A DNA stretch of 6,043 nucleotides. Origin: Chloroflexota bacterium (lineage in GTDB: Bacteria; Chloroflexota; Limnocylindria; Limnocylindrales; CSP1-4). Under the pieces are notes generated by a model. It was not told the origin of the DNA and did no database searches. It saw only the letters and a list, made by a program, of their open reading frames with translations. Within the stretch, counting starts at the first letter, position 1. Every line of letters starts with the position of its first letter. This document shows, one piece after another, positions 1-4,936 of this stretch. The position numbers were made by a program, and so were the translations under genes. The stretch lies in assembly GCA_016875645.1 (NCBI GenBank), contig VGPE01000178.1:1-6043 (forward strand), read 5' to 3'.

Positions 1-675
1 GCCGCCCTTCGTGGCGGAGGCCAGCGCCGGCCACCCGACGCCCCTGAGCTGGCCGAATCCCGCGCCCTGGGGCGCCGCTACGCGGAAGGGCGGATCCCCG
101 ACGGGCTGCCGTTCCTGGACGCACTGTCGGCAGCCCTCTCGCCGGACGCGACGCTCTTGACCGACAGCCTGGTGGCGTTCTGGCTGGACCGCCTGCATCA
201 CGTCCCTGGCCCGCGCCGGTTGCGGTTCCCCTGGGGAACCGGAACCCTTGGCTTCGGGTTGCCCGCCGCGATCGGTGTGGCGCTGGCCCGGCCCGGCGCT
301 GAAGTGGTTGCCGTCATGGGGGACGGCGCCGCCCTCTACAACCTGCAGGAACTGGCAACGCTGCGGATGTACGGCATTCGGGCGACGCTCATCGTCCTCA
401 ACGACAACAGCTTCAGCGCAATTAAGCACAACATGCAGGCGGCATTCGGCCGCTCCACCGTCTGGCAGCTCGTGAATCCGGACTTTGTCGCGCTGGCGCG
501 GACGTTCGACCTCCTCGCGTGTAGGGTGGAAACTCCTGACGCGCTGGCCAGGGCCATCGTCGACGCGCGGGCCGCCCCAGGCTCCACCCTGATCGAGGTC
601 CCGCTCGAGATGCTCCCGCCGAGCGCGCTGTTCGACTTCCGATTCGGGGCTCCGGCGGCCGACGTGCGACGCTGA
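1..675 (+). CDS. Thiamine-diphosphate-dependent enzyme, C-terminal part (acetolactate synthase-like), 5' truncated
   Basis: The frame is open from the first base, so this is the last 224 residues of a longer protein; the family is usually about 550 residues. Visible is the C-terminal TPP-binding domain. A glycine-rich stretch, GTGTLGFGLPAAIG, lies near codons 79-92. The diphosphate/Mg2+ motif begins with GDG at codons 107-109 and closes with NDN at 134-136, matching the GDG-X(about 25)-N pattern. The NPDFVALARTFD segment and the final IEVPLEMLPPS strand are typical of acetolactate-synthase-type decarboxylases. Such enzymes carry out decarboxylation and carboligation of 2-keto acids in the cytoplasm, but the substrate cannot be told without the N-terminal half. 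NDN in place of the common NN(G) suggests one of the divergent ALS-like subgroups rather than a housekeeping IlvB. An in-frame TTG at 157 is an internal codon, not a start. It converges on the EamA gene and has no visible link to the PTS. Confidence 0.85.
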   Translation, partial: AALRGGGQRRPPDAPELAESRALGRRYAEGRIPDGLPFLDALSAALSPDATLLTDSLVAFWLDRLHHVPGPRRLRFPWGTGTLGFGLPAAIGVALARPGAEVVAVMGDGAALYNLQELATLRMYGIRATLIVLNDNSFSAIKHNMQAAFGRSTVWQLVNPDFVALARTFDLLACRVETPDALARAIVDARAAPGSTLIEVPLEMLPPSALFDFRFGAPAADVRR

Positions 676-712
676 TCGGGGCGGACGTTCAGGCCCTGCT
701 CAAGCGGTGCTC

Positions 713-738
713 CAGCCGGGGCTGCCCGGGTCCGGCTG
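713..738. terminator. Hairpin between two convergent genes, possible bidirectional terminator
   Basis: CAGCCGG (713-719) pairs with CCGGCTG (732-738) around a 12-nt loop, inside the 87-bp gap between the two convergent stop codons. There is no T-run on either side, so it is at best a GC-type terminator. In DNA of this composition a 7-bp repeat can also arise by chance. Confidence 0.3.
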
Positions 739-762
739 AACAGCGTGGCACGCCCAGCCTGA

Positions 763-1713
763 TCACTGCCGCGCATCACCGGCCGGACCGCGGGCAGTTC
801 GCGACCGGTCCACCTGCGCCCAGACGATGCCGGCCATCACCAGCACCACGCCCAGCAGCATCTCCGGCGAGCCGGTCTCGCTGAACAGGAGCACCGAGGC
901 GAAGAAGCTGAACACCAGCTGCGAGGAGCTGAGGGTGTTCGTCGTCGCGACGGTGGTATCGCGCATGGCCTGCGTGAGGCCCACGAGGGCCAGGGCGTTG
1001 AACGCGCCCGCCAGGAGGACGATCCCGACGGCCGACCATTCGAGTGTCCGGAACGCCGCCCCGCCGCTGGTCATCGCCTGCGCGACGATCACCAGGGTCA
1101 GCGGGACGAGTCCGCCGAGGCTGGTGCCCGCGAGCACCACGAACAGCACGGGCCGCACGCGCTGGACCATCCGCGTCACGACGTTGGTCGAGGCGTAGCA
1201 GGCGCCAGCCAGAATGGCAAACATCAGGCCCAGCCACCAGCGATCGCGCGGAGTGCCCAGCTGTGCGATCGCGACGAACACCAGCCCGGCAGCGATGACG
1301 GCCGCGCCCAGCCACTGCTCGCGACGCGGTTGTTCGCCGAGTAGTGCGATCCCGAGCAGCACCCCGGCGAAGACGACGCCGCCCTGGACGCCCGAGACCG
1401 TGATTCCGAGACTGCCCTCAGTCAGGCCTCCGAAGTACATGACATTGCCGACGAAGAACGACAGGAAGCCGCCCGCGAAGAGGGCGGCCACGAAGCGCCA
1501 GCCGATGAACGTCGAGTCGCCGGGGATCAGGTCGCACCGCCGGCCGATGACGATCGCCCCGAACGCGAGCATTGCCACCGGGATCTGGCGCAGGACGGAG
1601 CCGACGTACGGGTCAACCGAGACCGATGCCGCGCGCAGCATCACGTTCACGATGGTGTAGGAGATCGCGGCCACGATCGCCCAGCGCTCGCCACGCCCGA
1701 GGTGGAATGTCAT
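763..1713 (-). CDS. EamA/DMT-family membrane transporter
   Basis: This 316-residue protein has about ten hydrophobic segments, near residues 11-28, 36-57, 70-94, 101-124, 133-151, 160-177, 189-213, 228-247, 256-279 and 284-300. It shows the internal duplication typical of the drug/metabolite transporter superfamily. Each half ends with the same signature: LLGEQPRREQWLGAAVIAAG (residues 124-143) and LLFSETGSPEMLLGVVLVMAG (275-295). Length matches two EamA domains of five helices. Family members mostly export or exchange small metabolites; the substrate cannot be predicted here. The ATG at 1713 gives a normal first helix, but no clear Shine-Dalgarno sequence precedes it, and no convincing promoter is seen in the 108 bp separating it from the IID stop. 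It lies in the same direction just after the PTS operon, with a strong hairpin in between. It could be expressed by readthrough or from an unrecognised promoter. Confidence 0.88.
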   Translation of the reverse strand: MTFHLGRGERWAIVAAISYTIVNVMLRAASVSVDPYVGSVLRQIPVAMLAFGAIVIGRRCDLIPGDSTFIGWRFVAALFAGGFLSFFVGNVMYFGGLTEGSLGITVSGVQGGVVFAGVLLGIALLGEQPRREQWLGAAVIAAGLVFVAIAQLGTPRDRWWLGLMFAILAGACYASTNVVTRMVQRVRPVLFVVLAGTSLGGLVPLTLVIVAQAMTSGGAAFRTLEWSAVGIVLLAGAFNALALVGLTQAMRDTTVATTNTLSSSQLVFSFFASVLLFSETGSPEMLLGVVLVMAGIVWAQVDRSRTARGPAGDARQ

Positions 1714-1770
1714 GGGCAGGAGCGCCGATCTGTCCTGGAACGCACGCGTCTCCGATCCGGTGGGAACAGC

Positions 1771-1801
1771 CGACGGCCCGGGCCGCAGGCCCGGGCCGTC
1801 G
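1771..1801 (-). terminator. Perfect 14-bp GC hairpin after the PTS operon, probable U-less terminator
   Basis: CGACGGCCCGGGCC (1771-1784) and its exact reverse complement (1788-1801) flank a 3-base loop. It begins 20 nt after the IID stop codon in the direction of PTS transcription. The position is ideal for an operon terminator, but the sequence that follows on the minus strand (GCTGTTCCCA) has no U-tract. G+C-rich bacteria often have such U-poor terminators. It could instead protect the PTS mRNA 3' end, or attenuate expression of the downstream EamA gene. Confidence 0.6.
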
Positions 1802-1821
1802 GAAGCATGGTGCCCGGTGAA

Positions 1822-2784
1822 TCAGCCAGCGGGTGCCGGCGGCGAGCACGGACCGTACGGCTGGAGGATCGCCGAGCCGCACGCGTCGGTCACGAAGTTC
1901 GGCGCGGGCCCGAAGAACGGGAACGAGCCGACGAGCGCGACGACGATGTAGATCACCAGGATCGTGATCGGGTTCCAGCCGCGGCGGAGGAGCCACCACG
2001 TCAGGAGCACGAGCCCCAGGCCCAGGAGGCCGGGGAAGATCTTGTCAAGGATGTCGGTCTGGACGTTCAGGTTGGTGGCGCCGACGCGGATCGGCACCGC
2101 GATGTACATCGAGACGAAGGTTGCGGCAAGGGCACCCAGGACCAGGTTCCCCAGCACGCTCGCGCCGGTGATGATGCGGTCGAGCACGCCCGAGCGCAGG
2201 ATGTCCGTCACGAACGTGCGCCCGCGGTAGTAGCCCTGGGTGTACATGACGTACCCGATCGCGAGGATCGCCGCCGACTCGAGGACGATGTAGACCAGCG
2301 CGCCGAGCGGGTTCCCCGTCAGGCTGCCGAGGTCCGGCGTGGCGCCCGCGGCGACGCTGCTGAGGCCGGCGATGCCGATGCCCAGGGCGAGCAGGATCGG
2401 GGTGATCGTGCCCTGGCTGATCGTGTCGCCGATGCCGGCAAGCGGCCCCATGAGGCCCGACTTCACCGAGTTGATCGCGTCATCGTCGATGTCGGCACCG
2501 TTGGCTCGCTGTTCTTCCATGGCGATGACCGAGCCGTGGATGACGCCGCCGATGTTCGGCTCCGTGTTGAAGAACACGAGGTGCCGCTTGAGGGCGGCCT
2601 TCACGTCTTCGGGGGAGCGGTAGAGCTTCTTGATGATCGGCGTCATCGCGTGGACGAAGGCGCCGCCCTGGAGCCGCTCGTAGTTGTAGCTCGCATGCGA
2701 GAAGAAGGTCCAGAGGATCCAGGACCGGATGACGTCGCTTCGCTCCAGCTTGCCGCCGGAGGTCTGACCCGTTGATGCGGTCAT
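1822..2784 (-). CDS. PTS mannose-family transporter subunit IID
   Basis: This 320-residue protein is the IID membrane subunit, which with IIC forms the sugar channel of Man-type PTS permeases. The family block is unmistakable: SHASYNYERLQGGAFVHAM followed by PIIKKLY (about residues 29-55), FFNTEPNIGGVIHGSVIAMEE (71-91) and GLMGPLAGIGDTI (110-122). Hydrophobic segments follow near 126-150, 160-182, 205-233 and 249-288. A hydrophilic tail of about 28 residues after the last segment carries two cysteines (about 301 and 313) and a Pro/Ala-rich end. The chosen start is ATG at 2784, because AAGGGA lies 7 nt upstream of it. A GTG at 2790 whose GTGA overlaps the IIC stop would add two residues. Either way IIC and IID are probably translationally coupled. 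It is the last gene of the IIA-IIB-IIC-IID operon. Confidence 0.95.
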   Translation of the reverse strand: MTASTGQTSGGKLERSDVIRSWILWTFFSHASYNYERLQGGAFVHAMTPIIKKLYRSPEDVKAALKRHLVFFNTEPNIGGVIHGSVIAMEEQRANGADIDDDAINSVKSGLMGPLAGIGDTISQGTITPILLALGIGIAGLSSVAAGATPDLGSLTGNPLGALVYIVLESAAILAIGYVMYTQGYYRGRTFVTDILRSGVLDRIITGASVLGNLVLGALAATFVSMYIAVPIRVGATNLNVQTDILDKIFPGLLGLGLVLLTWWLLRRGWNPITILVIYIVVALVGSFPFFGPAPNFVTDACGSAILQPYGPCSPPAPAG

Positions 2785-2786
2785 CG

Positions 2787-3698
2787 TCACATCCCTTCCC
2801 GCGCGGCGGCCTGCGTGGCGCTGGTGACTGCGGCAGCGGAGCCGCGGTCACGGGTGCCGACGAAGTACACGTGGAGATACGCGAGCACCAGGCCCACCAC
2901 GCCGATCACCACGATCGAGATGGACCGGTTCGACGCCACGACCAGCGTGTAGCCCAGGAAGAAGTACGGGATCACTGCCCCGCGGAAGATGAACCGCATG
3001 TTCATCGCGATACCGATCGCAGCAAGCATGCCGCCCGCCACTGCGAGGCCGTTCAGCACCCAGATCGGCAGCGCGTTGATGATGTCGACCACGAACTGCG
3101 TGCCGAAGTTCGCGGCAAGGAAGACCGGGACGAACGTGAGGACGAACAGGTACACCTGTGAATAGAGCCAGTTCGCCCTCGCGACCTCACCGAGGTTGCC
3201 CTCCTCGGCCTTGCGGTCCATGTAGTGGATGACCAGCGCGGTTCCGGTCATCCGGAAGTTCCAGATCACGGTGCCCAGGAGGCCGATCGGGACGGCCAGC
3301 GCAAGGGCCTGGGCATAGTCGAGGCCACCCGCCAGCGCGAGCGTCGTTCCCACCCAGCCGGCCAGCGCCGGATCGCCGGGGATCGAACCGCCGGCAGAAA
3401 TGAAGCCCAGGTAGATCAGGTTGATCGCGGCGCCGATCAGCGTGCCCTTCGCGGGGTCACCCAGGATCAGGCCGACCACGAAACCGGCGACCAACGGCCG
3501 GTACAGCGTGAAGAATCCCATCCCGAACAGCCACGGGCCCTGGGCCAGGTAGTACCCGAGCCCGATCAGGACGGCCTGGAAGAGATTGACCGTGATCTTC
3601 GCGGGAGCATCCGCGGCCAGGACGCTGGCGGGCACGAATGCCAGCAGGCCTCCGACGACCATGGATGCGCCCACGTAGCGAATGAGTCGCCTTCTCAT
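2787..3698 (-). CDS. PTS mannose-family transporter subunit IIC with signal-peptide-like N-terminus
   Basis: This 303-residue integral membrane protein is the IIC subunit, which binds and translocates sugar together with IID. Blocks resembling E. coli ManY include LYRPLVAGFVVGLILGD (about residues 65-81), the following small-residue helix and IPGDPALAG (106-114), the middle segment RKAEEGNLGEVARANWL (162-178) and NGLAVAGGMLAAIGIAMNM (216-234). The start chosen is ATG at 3698, preceded by a purine-rich AGGAGAGGTAGGAG. The frame stays open upstream to a TTG at 3758 that overlaps the IIB stop, but that start has no good ribosome site. Compared with ManY, which begins close to the equivalent of KITVNLFQAVLIG (34-46), this protein has about 33 extra residues. 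They comprise MRRRLIR, a hydrophobic stretch and VLA-AD near 26-30, resembling a cleavable Sec signal. Its stop overlaps a possible GTG start of IID by four bases. Confidence 0.93.
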   Translation of the reverse strand: MRRRLIRYVGASMVVGGLLAFVPASVLAADAPAKITVNLFQAVLIGLGYYLAQGPWLFGMGFFTLYRPLVAGFVVGLILGDPAKGTLIGAAINLIYLGFISAGGSIPGDPALAGWVGTTLALAGGLDYAQALALAVPIGLLGTVIWNFRMTGTALVIHYMDRKAEEGNLGEVARANWLYSQVYLFVLTFVPVFLAANFGTQFVVDIINALPIWVLNGLAVAGGMLAAIGIAMNMRFIFRGAVIPYFFLGYTLVVASNRSISIVVIGVVGLVLAYLHVYFVGTRDRGSAAAVTSATQAAAREGM

Positions 3699-3713
3699 GC
3701 TCCTACCTCTCCT
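3699..3713 (-). promoter_or_regulatory. Ribosome binding site that sets the IIC start
   Basis: Read on the minus strand this is AGGAGAGGTAGGAGC directly before ATG 3698. The GAGG core sits 7 nt from the ATG. It lies within the 56-nt gap after the IIB stop and argues for ATG 3698 over the upstream TTG at 3758. Confidence 0.7.
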
Positions 3714-3754
3714 GCGGTGCGCCAGGCGTCGGCCGGGCGCACCTCGCTCTGCCC

Positions 3755-4237
3755 TCAAGCGCTCTTGTCGACCGAGCTGAAGGGCACAGCCCGGTCGTCC
3801 GCCACGATCCTGAGCTCGACACGTGTCCCCATCTTCTCGAGCTCGCGCATCGCGGCCAGCTCATCCTCGTTCGCAGAGATGTTCTTGTAGAGCGATCGGC
3901 GGCCGGGACCGGAGCCCATGCCGCCCACGTTCAGCACGTCAAATGGCACCCCGGCTCTGCGCAGCCCGAGTGCGATGACCGGGGATCTCAGCAGGACGAA
4001 CACGTCTTCGCTCGTATCGGCCAGGTCCATGACCCGCGCAGCACCGTCCGCGACCGAATGCACCTCGACCTGGACGCCCTGCGGTGCGGCCAGGACGACG
4101 AGGTCGCGAAGGAACTCGTCCTGCGCAGTCCTGTCGTCGACGATCACGATCCGGTGTGCCCCGACGGCGCGAAGCCAGACGGCGACCACCTGACCGTGGA
4201 TCAATCGATCGTCGACCCGTACGAGCTTCAATGTCAT
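3755..4237 (-). CDS. PTS mannose/fructose/sorbose-family subunit IIB
   Basis: This 160-residue cytoplasmic phosphocarrier receives phosphate from IIA and hands it to the sugar bound by IIC/IID. The N-terminal active-site block RVDDRLIHGQV (residues 7-17) is the hallmark of the PTSIIB_sorb family. His14 matches the phosphorylated histidine, equivalent to His15 of the usual numbering. Further family features are VAVWLRAVGAHRIVIVDD (18-35), the FVLLRSPVIAL strand and helix (80-90), and VLNVGGMGSGPGRRSLYKNI (101-120). Length is typical of a stand-alone IIB. The ATG at 4237 is preceded by a perfect AGGAGG (4243-4248) at a spacing of 5 nt. It follows IIA after a 96-nt gap and precedes IIC by 56 nt. 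The family covers mannose, sorbose, fructose, GalNAc and other sugars, and the sequence alone does not separate these by eye. Confidence 0.96.
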   Translation of the reverse strand: MTLKLVRVDDRLIHGQVVAVWLRAVGAHRIVIVDDRTAQDEFLRDLVVLAAPQGVQVEVHSVADGAARVMDLADTSEDVFVLLRSPVIALGLRRAGVPFDVLNVGGMGSGPGRRSLYKNISANEDELAAMRELEKMGTRVELRIVADDRAVPFSSVDKSA

Positions 4238-4298
4238 GCGCCCCTCCTGCCTGCTGGTGGACGGTCGACTCCGGTCGAGACGGGCCGACGGGACCGAT

Positions 4299-4319
4299 GG
4301 GGCATACCTCCGGTGCCCC
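4299..4319 (-). other. Hairpin with Shine-Dalgarno-like loop in the IIA-IIB gap
   Basis: On the minus strand GGGGCA (4319-4314) and TGCCCC (4304-4299) can pair around a 9-nt loop containing GGAGGT. It lies 14 nt after the IIA stop, inside the 96-nt gap, the longest spacer within the operon. A 6-bp stem is modest. It might be a processing or stability element that separates IIA from IIB expression, or it may be chance. Confidence 0.25.
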
Positions 4320-4333
4320 CGGGATCCGGTCGC

Positions 4334-4735
4334 TCAGGTGCCTGCACGAGCGAGGCGGGCGGTCGCATTCACGATGCCGTCCCGGCCCGCTGTGACCAGT
4401 TGTCGTATGGCTTCGTCATCGATGGAAGCGAGGCTGGCGGCAGCTTCGATGAGCATCCCCAGGTTGGCGCCGGCCACCGACACGACGTCCGGACGTCCGC
4501 GCGCGACGAGCGTCGCGACGTTGGAAGGAGTCCCACCGGCGAGGTCGGCCAGGATGAGGCACGGTCCGTCGCCCACGGCGCCGCGGAGGAGCTCGGCGTA
4601 CGCCTCCGGGCTGTGCTCGGGCCGAAGCGCAACCGGAGCCACGTCCTCGAGCGGCCCGCAGATCATCTCGGCGCTCGCCACAAAGGCCGCGGCCAGTTCG
4701 CCATGAGAGGCGACGACGATGCGAAACCCGCGCAC
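4334..4735 (-). CDS. PTS mannose-family subunit IIA
   Basis: This cytoplasmic phosphocarrier takes phosphate from HPr and passes it to IIB. From the GTG at 4735 it is 133 residues, the normal size of a single EIIA-Man domain. The N-terminal strand FRIVVASHGELAAAFVASAE (about residues 4-23) carries the phosphorylated His11 in the SHG motif. ILADLAGGTPSNVA (about 62-75) matches the second family block, equivalent to the DxxGGSPFN region of ManX. VVSVAGANLGMLIEA follows (84-98). GTG 4735 is preferred because AAGGGAG lies 5 nt upstream and the resulting N-terminus aligns with other family members. A TTG at 4753 would add six residues but has no obvious ribosome site. It is the first gene of the operon, with a leader of roughly 100 nt from the predicted promoter. 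It is separate from IIB, unlike the fused IIAB of E. coli ManX. Confidence 0.93.
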   Translation of the reverse strand: MRGFRIVVASHGELAAAFVASAEMICGPLEDVAPVALRPEHSPEAYAELLRGAVGDGPCLILADLAGGTPSNVATLVARGRPDVVSVAGANLGMLIEAAASLASIDDEAIRQLVTAGRDGIVNATARLARAGT

Positions 4736-4740
4736 AGGAT

Positions 4741-4747
4741 CTCCCTT
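4741..4747 (-). promoter_or_regulatory. Ribosome binding site that sets the IIA start
   Basis: AAGGGAG on the minus strand, 5 nt before GTG 4735, supports that codon as the start. The upstream in-frame TTG at 4753 lies before this site and would place it inside the coding region. Confidence 0.6.
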
Positions 4748-4794
4748 GGTCAACCCGCTTCTGCTGGGCCGAGTCGCGAGGCTGATACGCCCGG

Positions 4795-4810
4795 CTTTGC
4801 AAACCTTTGC
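4795..4810. promoter_or_regulatory. Candidate operator for the SorC-type regulator
   Basis: CTTTGCAAACCTTTGC contains three overlapping symmetries. There is a perfect 8-bp palindrome TTTGCAAA (4796-4803), an inverted repeat GCAAA-CC-TTTGC (4799-4810), and two direct copies of CTTTGC exactly 10 bp apart. It lies about 25-40 nt downstream of the predicted PTS transcription start and just upstream of the predicted -35 of the regulator. SorC/DeoR-type proteins act as oligomers on repeated sites near divergent promoters. The assignment to this regulator is inferred from position only. Confidence 0.45.
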
Positions 4811-4819
4811 GCGGGGGAT

Positions 4820-4847
4820 TTGTAGGACCGGCTTCTCCGTGTATACT
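4820..4847 (+). promoter_or_regulatory. Promoter of the regulator gene
   Basis: A -10 box TATACT (4842-4847, five of six consensus bases) has a weak -35, TTGTAG (4820-4825), 16 nt upstream. The predicted start near 4854 would give a leader of about 83 nt to ATG 4937, or only about 8 nt to the alternative GTG at 4862. The -10 overlaps that of the divergent PTS promoter. Confidence 0.55.
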
Positions 4848-4868
4848 CCGGGCCCGATCGGGTGTCAA
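4840..4868 (-). promoter_or_regulatory. Promoter of the PTS operon
   Basis: On the minus strand there is a perfect -35 TTGACA (4868-4863), a 17-nt spacer and a -10 TATACA (4845-4840). Predicted initiation is near 4833, about 98 nt ahead of the IIA GTG, so the candidate operator at 4795-4810 would be in the early transcribed region. It shares the palindrome GTATAC (4841-4846) with the regulator promoter. The -10 lacks the consensus final T, so moderate strength or activator help is possible. Confidence 0.6.
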
Positions 4869-4871
4869 GGT

Positions 4872-4911
4872 TCCGGCGCCCTGCGCCGGAGGCGGTTCCG
4901 CACGGGACCGC
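4872..4911 (+). other. Two tandem hairpins in the regulator leader
   Basis: TCCGGCGC (4872-4879) pairs perfectly with GCGCCGGA (4883-4890) around a 3-nt loop. One base later GCGGTTCC (4892-4899) pairs with GGGACCGC (4904-4911) around GCAC, with one G-U pair. Both lie between the predicted transcription start and ATG 4937. There is no U-tract, so they are unlikely to be intrinsic terminators. They could stabilise the mRNA, limit translation or bind a factor. If translation began at GTG 4862 they would be coding. Confidence 0.4.
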
Positions 4912-4936
4912 GAGGGGCGAGGCGGCGCAGTCGGAC

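Noticed and set aside
157..675. TTG 157 as the start of a small independent TPP protein
   Set aside because: The frame is open upstream to the window edge and the upstream residues fit the linker of a full-length TPP enzyme, so this is an internal codon.
1702..2775. Long plus-strand open frame (357 codons) opposite the IID gene
   Set aside because: Its translation is very rich in Arg, Asp, Glu, Ala and Val with no family features. It is the shadow of a clearly recognised IID gene in G+C-rich DNA.
3699..3758. Upstream TTG start for IIC overlapping the IIB stop
   Set aside because: The added residues are an Arg/Gly-rich stretch without family similarity, and the strong ribosome site lies directly before ATG 3698.
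3225..3890. Plus-strand open frame opposite IIC and IIB
   Set aside because: Composition is typical of an antisense shadow (Gln/Arg/Asp/His-rich), it spans two real genes and has no ribosome site.
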